Assembly (NCBI GenBank): GCA_900752095.1
Contig: CAADUD010000129.1
Coordinates: 1-14,305, forward strand
Direction of reading: 5' to 3'
DNA: 14,305 nt
From: Clostridia bacterium
GTDB taxonomy: Bacteria > Bacillota > Clostridia > TANB77 > CAG-508
The position numbers were made by a program, and so were the translations under genes. Positions 1 to 6,471 of this stretch are shown piece after piece (position 1 is the stretch's first letter; every line of letters begins with the position of its first letter). Below the pieces are notes generated by a model that did not search any database, was not told the origin of the DNA, and saw only the letters and a list, made by a program, of their open reading frames with translations.

Positions 1-270
1 AATTTCTTGAGGTGTATAATCTTTGCCATTAACATGTTCTTTATGGCTAGTACCCATATGACGTTTAACTGACATAACAGTATCTGGATTAGTAACTGCT
101 TGACGTTTTGCAATTTGCCCTACTAATCTTTCTCCATTTTTTGAAAATGCTACAACAGATGGAGTTGTTCTATTTCCTTCTGCATTTGGAATAACAACTG
201 GTTCTCCTCCTTCCATTACTGCAACACATGAATTGGTTGTTCCTAAGTCAATACCTATAATTTTTCCCAT
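1..270 (-). CDS. dnaK: Hsp70 chaperone DnaK, N-terminal 90 residues (cut by left window edge)
   Basis: ATP-dependent Hsp70 chaperone of the cytoplasm, working with GrpE and DnaJ in protein folding and heat-shock recovery. The visible 90 residues are the start of the nucleotide-binding domain. They begin MGKIIGIDLGTTNSCVAVM, the phosphate-binding loop typical of DnaK, followed by EGNRTTPSVVAF and VGQIAKRQAV, both standard Hsp70 motifs. The ATG at 268-270 has an AAAGGAAG ribosome binding site about 7 bases upstream. The gene is third in hrcA-grpE-dnaK, 166 bases after grpE with no clear promoter or CIRCE element in between, so it is probably co-transcribed and under HrcA control. The remainder, and the expected dnaJ, lie outside the window. 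Confidence 0.98.
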   Translation of the reverse strand, partial: MGKIIGIDLGTTNSCVAVMEGGEPVVIPNAEGNRTTPSVVAFSKNGERLVGQIAKRQAVTNPDTVMSVKRHMGTSHKEHVNGKDYTPQEI

Positions 271-310
271 AATAAATCTTCCTTTCTTTATTGAAAACGG
301 TTCTCACTAA

Positions 311-324
311 TCCCTTTAAAGGGA
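311..324. repeat. 14-base perfect palindrome in the grpE-dnaK spacer
   Basis: TCCCTTTAAAGGGA reads the same on both strands and lies about 40 bases upstream of the dnaK start. As RNA it could form a 5-bp stem with a TTAA loop. It has no T-run, so it is not a terminator. It could be a protein-binding site, an mRNA processing or stability hairpin, or chance. It does not resemble CIRCE. Confidence 0.4.
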
Positions 325-436
325 AGGGACACTTGGAACACATTTCCTCTAATTTAAATTTAATTTTTTTAATTGTTCTCATAAAAATAAATCATGATAA
401 CAATATTTTATAAATTTATGTATAAAAATTAAAATC

Positions 437-970
437 TTAATTTGCTACAATAACCATAGAATGGCGGATAACTCTGTTTCCTATTCTATAACCCTTTCTA
501 TATTCTTGTACAATTTCTTTTTCTCCTTTAGTATCATCTTGTACACTACTTACCGCTTCATGAAACTCTGGGTCAAATGTTTGCCCTATTGCTTCAATTT
601 CTTGCACTCCATTGGTTAAAAGGACATCTTGAAATTGTTTTAACACAAGTTCTATTCCTTTTTTATATTCTTCATCTTTTGTTTCTACTTCTACTGCTTT
701 TTCTAAATTATCAATTACCGGTAAGAAGTTAGAAACTACATCTGCCATAATAGAATTATATAATTCTGTTTTTTCTTTTGCACTTCTTTTTTTGTAGTTG
801 TCAAATTCAGCTGCCACTCTTTTTAGCCTGTCTTCTGTTTCTTCTAGCTGAATTTTTAATGTTTCTACTTTTTTATTTGCTTCTATTTTTTCATCTGTAT
901 TTTTGTCATTTCCTTCTGCTTTATTATTCTTTTTCACTTGTTCTTCTTGGTCTTTCTTTTCTTTTTCCAC
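437..970 (-). CDS. grpE: Nucleotide exchange factor GrpE
   Basis: GrpE is the dimeric ADP/ATP exchange factor for DnaK. The 177-residue length is normal for the family. Residues 1-35 are a charged, Lys/Glu-rich disordered tail and about 36-80 form the long coiled coil with EFDNYKKR (55-62). LPVIDNLEKA (83-92) is the conserved helix. The C-terminal beta domain carries FDPEFHEAV (132-140) and the GYRIGNRVIRHSMVIV ending typical of GrpE. The start is GTG at 968-970: an in-frame TAG immediately precedes it, and the next in-frame ATG would remove the coiled coil. Its Shine-Dalgarno (GTGAGGAAAG) overlaps the hrcA TGA stop, and the two genes are 12 bases apart, which suggests translational coupling to hrcA. 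The spacing of about 10 bases from GAGG to the GTG is slightly long. Confidence 0.96.
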   Translation of the reverse strand: MEKEKKDQEEQVKKNNKAEGNDKNTDEKIEANKKVETLKIQLEETEDRLKRVAAEFDNYKKRSAKEKTELYNSIMADVVSNFLPVIDNLEKAVEVETKDEEYKKGIELVLKQFQDVLLTNGVQEIEAIGQTFDPEFHEAVSSVQDDTKGEKEIVQEYRKGYRIGNRVIRHSMVIVAN

Positions 971-982
971 CTAACACTTTCC

Positions 983-1987
983 TCACTTTCCATTTAATTT
1001 TTTACTAATATATTTCATTACTGAAATTACTTTAGAGTAATCCATTCTTTTTGGTCCTATAATTCCAATAGTTCCTAAATCTTTATTTTGATATCGGTGT
1101 TTAAAGGTAATAATGCTAAAGTCTTTTAATTGTTCATTTTCATTTTCATCGCCAATATATACATTAATATCTTTTGCAAAACCGGTATTTAATAAATCTA
1201 GCATAATTTCTTTGGTATCTATTAAGTTTATAAAGTTTTTGGCAACCTCTAAACTTTTAAATTCTGGTAATTCAAAAGATTTATTAGCACCTTCTAAATA
1301 AAAATTACTGTCTTCATTTATTACCCTATCTAATTGCTCCATGATTGGTTTAATTACCCTTAAGCTATAATTCATTTCTGAAAAAATATATTCTTCTAAA
1401 GGCTTATCTATCGCCTCTAATGGCTTACCTTTTAATTTGTTGTTAAAAATAAAGTTTAAAGTACTCACTTGTTCTTCTGAAATATCTTCATCAAATTTAA
1501 TAATAGTTTCTTTAATAATACCTGTATCTGTTAAAATAACTGCCATCAGCATTCTTTGCCCTAATAAAACAAACTTTACTTCTTCAATATTTTGCAAATT
1601 TGTTTTTGGTCCCACAGAAACTGAAGTATAGTGAGTTACTTCTGATAAAGTATTCGTAGCAATTTTGATTAATTCTTCAATTTCATTTACTCTTGTTTCT
1701 AATTTAGATTGAATATATTTAATTTCTTCTAAGCTAATATCGTCTTCTTTTAGTAATTCATCTACATATAATCTATAACCTTGTGCAGAAGGAACTCTTC
1801 CACTAGAGGTATGAGGCTTGTCTAAATATCCGCTTTTTTCTAATTCTGCCATTTCGTTTCTAATGGTTGCACTACTACAATCTAGTTCGTATTTTTGTAC
1901 TAAAGCTCCTGAACTTACAGGTTCTGCTGTACTAATGTACTCATCAATAATTGCTTGCAAAATTCTCTTTTTTCTTTCATCTAACAT
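983..1987 (-). CDS. hrcA: Heat-inducible transcription repressor HrcA
   Basis: HrcA represses class I heat-shock genes by binding CIRCE operators, and its activity depends on GroEL. The protein is 334 residues, close to the usual 340. The N-terminal winged-helix domain (1-75) is clear: LDERKKRILQAIIDEYISTAEPVSS, the recognition-helix region ATIRNEMAELEKSGYL, then HTSSGRVPSAQGYR, which is diagnostic for HrcA. The rest is the GAF-like and inserted dimerization region, ending with GTIGIIGPKRMDYSKVI, another family hallmark. ATG at 1985-1987 is preceded by AGAGGTG about 9 bases upstream. It is the first gene of hrcA-grpE-dnaK and is expected to be autoregulated, because a CIRCE element sits between its promoter and its start codon. 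Confidence 0.98.
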   Translation of the reverse strand: MLDERKKRILQAIIDEYISTAEPVSSGALVQKYELDCSSATIRNEMAELEKSGYLDKPHTSSGRVPSAQGYRLYVDELLKEDDISLEEIKYIQSKLETRVNEIEELIKIATNTLSEVTHYTSVSVGPKTNLQNIEEVKFVLLGQRMLMAVILTDTGIIKETIIKFDEDISEEQVSTLNFIFNNKLKGKPLEAIDKPLEEYIFSEMNYSLRVIKPIMEQLDRVINEDSNFYLEGANKSFELPEFKSLEVAKNFINLIDTKEIMLDLLNTGFAKDINVYIGDENENEQLKDFSIITFKHRYQNKDLGTIGIIGPKRMDYSKVISVMKYISKKLNGK

Positions 1988-2034
1988 TTAGAATTTCACC
2001 TCTTTTTTAGATGAGATAAATTTTTTATTTCTTT

Positions 2035-2061
2035 TTAGCACTCCTTGTTTTAGATTGCTAA
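2035..2061 (-). promoter_or_regulatory. CIRCE operator (HrcA binding site)
   Basis: The plus strand reads TTAGCACTC, nine bases, GATTGCTAA. The consensus CIRCE is TTAGCACTC-N9-GAGTGCTAA, so 17 of 18 arm positions match. It lies in the hrcA leader, 47 bases before the start codon and just downstream of the -10, the usual place for HrcA repression of its own operon. Confidence 0.95.
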
Positions 2062-2072
2062 ACTTTTTATAT

Positions 2073-2099
2073 ATTATATCCATTTTTAGCAATTGTCAA
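2073..2099 (-). promoter_or_regulatory. sigma-A promoter of hrcA-grpE-dnaK
   Basis: On the minus strand a perfect -35 TTGACA (2099-2094) is followed by a perfect -10 TATAAT (2078-2073) with a short 15-base spacer. Shifting the -10 to TAATAT (2076-2071) gives the ideal 17-base spacer. Transcription would start near 2065, directly at the upstream edge of the CIRCE element. Either register gives the same regulatory picture. Confidence 0.8.
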
Positions 2100-2112
2100 T
2101 AGTTATTGCTAA
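2086..2112 (-). promoter_or_regulatory. Second, degenerate CIRCE-like inverted repeat over the -35
   Basis: The plus strand reads TTAGCAATT, nine bases, TATTGCTAA. The arms pair in 8 of 9 positions. The spacing is exactly the nine bases of CIRCE, and the outer six bases of each arm (TTAGCA and TGCTAA) are identical to CIRCE. The inner three of each arm differ. The -35 TTGACA lies in its spacer, so a bound HrcA dimer would block polymerase directly. Calling it a second HrcA operator is inference. Confidence 0.6.
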
Positions 2113-2149
2113 AAAGTTGTGTGAATTTTTTGTGTCTTTTTTACAACAT

Positions 2150-2205
2150 AAAAACACCTATTTTAAATTTGCTATTACACAAACTTTAAAATAAAAGGTG
2201 TTTTT
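2150..2205 (-). terminator. Rho-independent terminator of the DUF4190-type gene
   Basis: A long hairpin: AAAAACACCT (2150-2159) pairs with AGGTGTTTTT (2196-2205), and ATTTTAAA (2160-2167) pairs with TTTAAAAT (2185-2192), with a 3-base bulge and a loop of about 17 bases. Read on the minus strand it ends in a T-run. It lies about 105 bases after the stop of the small membrane protein gene and separates it from the hrcA promoter. Confidence 0.75.
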
Positions 2206-2309
2206 CATTTTATCGTATTTGTTTTATTACTTAGTATAAGTTTTATGTTATTGCGAGGATTGGTCGGAAAATCAATTTTAGACTTTCCAATTTTCTATAT
2301 TTCTTGATA

Positions 2310-2606
2310 TTAAATACCTAATTCTATAATTTGTAATACAATATTTAATACAACTGCTACAATATCAAATACACCAATTACAATACCAGCAATAGCAAAG
2401 CCTTTTAATTTTTCGGTTTCTTTATTAAATTTCACAAGTCCTATAATACCTGTAATAAGCGCAACTATTCCACATGGTAGTCCTGCAATAAGAAGTCCTA
2501 CTAATGCAAAAATAAAGCTAATTAGACCATAAACATTTGCCTTCTTTACTCCATTATTGTTTTGATTTACTCCATTTTCTTGAATTGGATTATTGTTTTC
2601 TTCCAT
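2310..2606 (-). CDS. Small DUF4190-type membrane protein
   Basis: A 98-residue protein of unknown function. The N-terminus (1-23) is Asn/Gln-rich and probably cytoplasmic. Then VYGLISFIFALVGLLIAGLPCGIVALITGIIGLVKF (about 25-60) and GFAIAGIVIGVFDIVAVVLNIVLQII (69-94) form two Gly-rich hydrophobic segments joined by a charged KETEKLK loop. This layout matches the DUF4190 family seen in many Gram-positive bacteria. I chose the ATG at 2604-2606 because TGGAGG lies 8 bases upstream. An in-frame ATG at 2619-2621 would add five residues, and its AAAGGA site is weaker though usable. The gene has its own promoter and terminator, so it is a single transcription unit placed between hemW and hrcA. No function is assigned. 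Confidence 0.85.
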   Translation of the reverse strand: MEENNNPIQENGVNQNNNGVKKANVYGLISFIFALVGLLIAGLPCGIVALITGIIGLVKFNKETEKLKGFAIAGIVIGVFDIVAVVLNIVLQIIELGI

Positions 2607-2659
2607 ACTTTTTTCCTCCATTACTTTTCCTTTTTCTATATTTATGTTTTACTAGGAAA

Positions 2660-2688
2660 ATTATACATGAGTTTGTTAAGAATTACAA
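2660..2688 (-). promoter_or_regulatory. sigma-A promoter of the DUF4190-type gene
   Basis: On the minus strand TTGTAA (2688-2683), a 17-base spacer and a perfect TATAAT (2665-2660). It is about 40 to 55 bases upstream of the start codon. Confidence 0.65.
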
Positions 2689-2792
2689 GTATTTTTTATT
2701 TTTTTGTTATTATAATTATATTTATTTCATAGGATTACAATTAGCTTTTTACTTGACTTTGAAATTACTAACAGTATTTTCATTAACTAAAT

Positions 2793-3974
2793 TTACACAA
2801 ACTCCTCCCAAACTAAATTTGCTAAATCTAATCCCTTATTCGTAAGTTTTATATAATCACCATCGATTTCTAACAATTCTTCATTTACTAGTTTTTCTAA
2901 TTCTGTATGATATAAATAAATAGGATTTTCTACAAATTTATTTTTAAATTCTTGTATACTAACTCCTTTTATTTTTCTTAATCCTAACAGCATATACTCT
3001 TTTTGTTTTGAAATAATATTCTGCTTTTCGTGAAAGACAAAATTATCCTCTTGTTTTCCCATTTTAAAATTTTGAATATATTCTTCTACACTTTCCACAT
3101 TAGAATAGCGAATTTCATTTGTATAAGAATGAGCAGCTACTCCAAAGCCAATATATTCTTTTTGGTTCCAATAGTTCATATTATGCTTAGATTCATAGCC
3201 ATTTTTAGCAAAGTTAGAGATTTCATAATGATTATATTCATTTTGTTCTAATATTTCTTTTACTTTCCAATACATTTTTCTTTCTATTTCTTCTGCTGGA
3301 AGTCTTAAAATTCCCTCGTCTATTTGTTTTTGTAATTTGGTATTTTCTTCCACTATTAAAGAATAAACCGATATATGTTCTGGTTCTAAAGAAATAACTT
3401 CTCCTAAACTATCTTCTACTTCCCAAAGAGTCTGGTTAGGCAAACCTATCATAAGGTCCACATTTATATTTTGAAATTCTATTTCTCTTGCAAAACGATA
3501 AGTATCTAAAAAATCATAATAATTGTGAATTCTTCCTATTGATTTTAATAGGTGCTCCTGTATTGATTGCAATCCTATACTTAAACGATTAACTCCTGCT
3601 CTCTTATAATCTTCTAATTTTTCTAATGTAACTGTTCCTGGATTTACTTCTATGGTAATTTCTGCTTGATTGTCTACTTTATAATATTGCTTTATAGTTT
3701 CTAATATCTGTACAATATAGCTACTTTCTATAAAAGAGGGAGTTCCTCCTCCAATATAGATGTTTTTCACAAAAAATAAATCATCTATTCCGGATTCTGC
3801 AGCTTTTTGATTTATTTCTCCTACTTCCTGTATTTCCTGTAATAAATATTTTATATATTCTGGAATAAAATCTTCTCTATTTTCATAAGAGCAAAAATCA
3901 CAATAATTGCATTTTTTTTTGCAAAATGGAATATGAATATAAATTTCTATTTCTTTTTGTTTCAAGTTTTCCAT
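2793..3974 (-). CDS. hemW: Radical-SAM heme chaperone HemW
   Basis: HemW is a cytoplasmic radical-SAM protein that binds heme and delivers it to target proteins. It is often misnamed oxygen-independent coproporphyrinogen oxidase. The protein is 393 residues, typical length. YIHIPFCKKKCNYCDFC (12-28) carries the CX3CX2C iron-sulfur motif (C18, C22, C25). The extra C28 is at CX2C spacing, not the CXC of true HemN. GGGTPS (75-80) is the SAM-binding glycine motif, then IEVNPGT, RLSIGLQS and MNYWNQKEYIGFGVAAHSY, all HemW hallmarks. A C-terminal winged-helix-like HemN_C domain follows. The ATG at 3974 abuts its AGAAAGG site, too close to be ideal. The in-frame TTG at 3965 is better spaced and would remove three residues. 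In many Firmicutes hemW directly precedes hrcA; here a small membrane protein gene lies between. Confidence 0.95.
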   Translation of the reverse strand: MENLKQKEIEIYIHIPFCKKKCNYCDFCSYENREDFIPEYIKYLLQEIQEVGEINQKAAESGIDDLFFVKNIYIGGGTPSFIESSYIVQILETIKQYYKVDNQAEITIEVNPGTVTLEKLEDYKRAGVNRLSIGLQSIQEHLLKSIGRIHNYYDFLDTYRFAREIEFQNINVDLMIGLPNQTLWEVEDSLGEVISLEPEHISVYSLIVEENTKLQKQIDEGILRLPAEEIERKMYWKVKEILEQNEYNHYEISNFAKNGYESKHNMNYWNQKEYIGFGVAAHSYTNEIRYSNVESVEEYIQNFKMGKQEDNFVFHEKQNIISKQKEYMLLGLRKIKGVSIQEFKNKFVENPIYLYHTELEKLVNEELLEIDGDYIKLTNKGLDLANLVWEEFV

Positions 3975-4071
3975 CCTTTCTAAAGATTATTAATAAAGCC
4001 TTTATATTTTACTACTTATTTGTTTTTTAGCTAATTCTTATAATCTCAAACTTTTACATTATTACTATTAT

Positions 4072-4974
4072 TTATTTTTTCATTTTTAAATCCTCTACTA
4101 TTTTTTCTATTGCTTGAAATCTATGGTTTACTCCAGACTTTCCTATGGGTTTTGCTAACATATTCCCTAATTCTATTAGAGAAGCTTCTGGATGTTCTAA
4201 CCTTATTTTTGCAATTTCTTGTAAAGGTTCTGATAGTTCTTTTAGTTTTCCAATTGATTGCAAATATTGAATATTTTCTATTTGTTGTAACGCTGCATTT
4301 ACTGTTTTATTTAAATTAGCTGTTTCACAGTTTACTTTTCTATTTACTTGATTTTTAATATCTCGATAAACTCTTATCTCTTCAAATTTTAGTACAGAAT
4401 GGCTAGCATTAATAAGTGCTAAAAATTTAGAAATTTCATCTCCATCTTTCATATATATAGAAAACCCTTTTGCTTTCTTCATTTTTCCAAAATTAATTTC
4501 ATAAGAAGTTAAAACATTTTCTATCATTTCTGCATTTTTTTGTTCTGAAAAACGAATTTCTAAATGATATCTATTTTCAGGATTTGTAATAGAACCTCCT
4601 CCTAAAAAACACCCTCTTACTAGTGCTCTTGACAAATCTTCTTCTTCCTTTATAATTTTCCTTACCATTTTTTGATTAATTTCAATTTTATGTTCTTGAT
4701 AAAAAACTTCTGGTAACTCTATTTTTTGATTTAAAGTAATACAAAAATTTCTTCCTATCATTTCAATTTCATAGTTTCGATATTGCAAATTGCTTATCAA
4801 TTTTGCAAAACGATTAATATTATATTCATTTTCCGTTGTAAATTTTAGTTTATTCTTTTCTAGACATACTGCACCAGCAGAAAGGTAACCTAAAAATTCA
4901 TATTTCACAATTTTTTTATTAGCCAAATTGTTAAGTTTACTAAGTTCTTCTTTTACTTCACTAGAAAAAGACAT
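4072..4974 (-). CDS. whiA: DNA-binding protein WhiA
   Basis: WhiA is a conserved Gram-positive DNA-binding protein linked to sporulation in Streptomyces and to cell division and chromosome segregation in Bacillus. The protein is 300 residues (family about 310-330). It starts MSFSSEVKEELSK as the family does. The LAGLIDADG-like domain includes ALVRGCFLGGGSITNPENRYHLEI (about 117-140) and NRKVNCETANLNKT (about 211-224). The C-terminal helix-turn-helix has LSEPLQEIAKIRLEHPEASLIELGNML and KSGVNHR. The ATG at 4972-4974 has GTGAGGG 5-6 bases upstream. The frame is open to a GTG at 4986, but that codon lies inside this ribosome site and is rejected. The usual neighbours rapZ and yvcK are missing; here the gene lies 74 bases after prmC and 97 bases before hemW. 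Confidence 0.96.
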   Translation of the reverse strand: MSFSSEVKEELSKLNNLANKKIVKYEFLGYLSAGAVCLEKNKLKFTTENEYNINRFAKLISNLQYRNYEIEMIGRNFCITLNQKIELPEVFYQEHKIEINQKMVRKIIKEEEDLSRALVRGCFLGGGSITNPENRYHLEIRFSEQKNAEMIENVLTSYEINFGKMKKAKGFSIYMKDGDEISKFLALINASHSVLKFEEIRVYRDIKNQVNRKVNCETANLNKTVNAALQQIENIQYLQSIGKLKELSEPLQEIAKIRLEHPEASLIELGNMLAKPIGKSGVNHRFQAIEKIVEDLKMKK

Positions 4975-5048
4975 TTTTTCCCTCACTTATCTATCCTTTA
5001 CTTTTTATTCATTTTTTCTATAACTTTAATTATATATATATTACAAGC

Positions 5049-5933
5049 TTATTTTTCATTTTTTTGAAATATTAAAACTCTGTCATTACCGCCTAAATCT
5101 TTAATAGCCTGTAAGGTAATTGCTTTCCAATTTTTAGCTTGTTTAGCTATTTTCAAAACTAAATTTGCTTGATTATATCCAATTTCTAAAACTACATATC
5201 CATTTTTCTTTAAATATTTGTATGCTTCTTCTAAAATCTTATTATAAAAGAAGAGCCCATCTTTTCCTCCATCTAAAGCAATTTTCGGTTCTTTCCTTAC
5301 TTCTTTAGATAATTCTTGCATGATGTCTGTTTCAATATATGGAGGATTGGAAACAATAATATTATAGGTATTTTGTGGTAAATTTTCAAACAAATTAGAT
5401 TTTACAATCTTTATTTTATTCTCTAATTCATTTTGTTGTACATTCTTTTTAGCTACTTCTAATGCTTTTTCTTGTATATCACTTAAAACAATATTAGCAT
5501 TATCTAAATTTTTAGCAAGAGATATTCCTATACATCCGCTACCTGCACATAAGTCTAAAATACAAATTTTTCTTGTTTCTTCTAAATTTTTATAGACCAA
5601 TTTTTCATTTATTAATTTTAAGGCTACTTCTACCACTATTTCTGTATCTGGTTGTGGTATTAGAACATTTTCATCTACATAAAACTCTAATCCCATAAAC
5701 TCTTGGCTATGTGTAATATACTGTATTGGCATTCCTTCTTTTATTTTTTCTATTTGTTTTTCATATTCTATTTGTTTTTCTAAATTTACTTTTTCTAACA
5801 TATTACAAATCATTTGATTTCTTGTTTGTTTTAAAATAAATTCTAATAGTTTTCTTGCCTTAATAGGATCCTCTTGTATTTGTGCTTTTTCTAATTCATT
5901 TTTTCCCCATAAATATAGCTCTTTTTGATTCAT
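5049..5933 (-). CDS. prmC: Peptide chain release factor N5-glutamine methyltransferase PrmC
   Basis: PrmC methylates the GGQ glutamine of release factors RF1 and RF2, using SAM, and so speeds translation termination. The protein is 294 residues (family about 275-290). The N-terminal helical substrate domain is 1-90. ILDLCAGSGCIGISLAKNL (125-143) is SAM motif I, and SNPPYI (195-200) is the catalytic NPPY motif that positions the target glutamine. C-terminal motifs ALDGGKDGLFFY and NGYVVLEIG are normal for PrmC. One oddity: the usual LIPRPETE linker motif reads LIPQPDTE here (91-98). ATG at 5931-5933 is preceded only by a weak purine stretch (AAAAAGTGAG). prfA, the common upstream partner, is absent; the 6S RNA gene lies upstream instead. 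It probably leads a prmC-whiA-hemW transcript. Confidence 0.96.
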   Translation of the reverse strand: MNQKELYLWGKNELEKAQIQEDPIKARKLLEFILKQTRNQMICNMLEKVNLEKQIEYEKQIEKIKEGMPIQYITHSQEFMGLEFYVDENVLIPQPDTEIVVEVALKLINEKLVYKNLEETRKICILDLCAGSGCIGISLAKNLDNANIVLSDIQEKALEVAKKNVQQNELENKIKIVKSNLFENLPQNTYNIIVSNPPYIETDIMQELSKEVRKEPKIALDGGKDGLFFYNKILEEAYKYLKKNGYVVLEIGYNQANLVLKIAKQAKNWKAITLQAIKDLGGNDRVLIFQKNEK

Positions 5934-6044
5934 TTTTACTCACTTTTTCTATTTTAATTTTTCATTTAGTTTTTATTATAATTTTATCTCTTATTTTACT
6001 AATAATTTTTTTTACTTTTTGTATTATTGTTAACTTTATTTTAA

Positions 6045-6073
6045 ATTATATCATTCTTTTTGAAAAAACACAA
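6045..6073 (-). promoter_or_regulatory. Candidate promoter of prmC
   Basis: On the minus strand TTGTGT (6073-6068), 17 bases, then a perfect TATAAT (6050-6045). The -35 match is modest. It overlaps the 3' end of the 6S RNA gene and would give prmC a leader of about 105 bases. Confidence 0.4.
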
Positions 6074-6261
6074 CAAAATACCCCGCTTTAGCCGTAAGGT
6101 GAATGAAATTTTAAGGACCTGCTTTCACAGGTGGGTGTCTTGTTGAATGCTCCTGGGTTTCTTATACAAAATAGATAAGCTTACACGCCACATTCAAAGG
6201 CGGACTCCCTTTTTAAATTTGTTGGTTCTAAAATTCCAGTCTACACGCACTATGCAGGGAA
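6063..6261 (-). ncRNA. ssrS: 6S RNA (RNA polymerase-binding regulatory RNA)
   Basis: 6S RNA mimics an open promoter and sequesters the housekeeping RNA polymerase in stationary phase. On the minus strand I see, in the order of the E. coli molecule, GAATGTGGCG (6195-6186), a CACCTG/CAGGT apical hairpin, CCTTAAAA (6116-6109) and CATTCACCTT (6105-6096), all recalled from 6S RNA. The ends form a terminal helix: CCCTGC (6259-6254) pairs with GCGGGG (6086-6081), then TAG with CTA and CGTG with TACG, enclosing the expected large central bubble. A T6 run (6068-6063) follows and may end the transcript. The core is about 180 bases, the normal size. Exact ends are estimates. The surrounding spacer is nearly pure A/T, so the GC-richer block stands out. 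Confidence 0.85.
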
Positions 6262-6289
6262 AAATAAATTCTATTTATTTGTTATTATT

Positions 6290-6318
6290 ATATTAGCATA
6301 TTTTTTTTGTCATTGCAA
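6290..6318 (-). promoter_or_regulatory. Candidate promoter of the 6S RNA gene
   Basis: On the minus strand TTGCAA (6318-6313), 17 bases, then TAATAT (6295-6290) with an extended TGC just before it. A perfect TATAAT (6292-6287) overlaps in another register. Transcription would begin about 20 bases before the 6S terminal helix. Confidence 0.45.
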
Positions 6319-6407
6319 ATGTTTTTTCTTTCAATTTTATACAAGGAAAAAAGAATTTCTCTTATTTTCTTTTGTTTTCTTATTGATTAATCTTATTTAT
6401 TTAAATT

Positions 6408-6443
6408 TTGATACTTGCATTTTTTGTTTTGTTATGATATGGT
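6408..6443 (+). promoter_or_regulatory. Candidate promoter of the plus-strand membrane protein gene
   Basis: Two overlapping registers are possible: TTGCAT (6415-6420), 17 bases, TATGGT (6438-6443), or TTGATA (6408-6413), 19 bases, TATGAT (6433-6438). Neither is strong. Either would start transcription about 20-30 bases before the ATG at 6472. Confidence 0.4.
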
Positions 6444-6471
6444 AAATTTATTATAAATATATGGTGATAGT

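Noticed and set aside
778..1631. Plus-strand open frames opposite grpE and hrcA
   Set aside because: They are shadows: Phe/Leu/Ser-rich translations from A-rich coding on the other strand, without ribosome sites.
2793..3974. Calling this gene hemN (coproporphyrinogen dehydrogenase)
   Set aside because: The cysteine motif is CX3CX2C with the fourth Cys at the wrong spacing for the HemN CXC, and length and context fit HemW.
4975..4986. GTG start four codons upstream of whiA
   Set aside because: The GTG is part of the Shine-Dalgarno GTGAGGG that serves the ATG at 4974.
6262..6280. AT-only hairpin AAATAAAT/ATTTATTT next to the 6S RNA as a terminator
   Set aside because: It has no G or C in the stem and lies in the probable 6S promoter-proximal region; such hairpins are expected by chance in this A/T-rich spacer.
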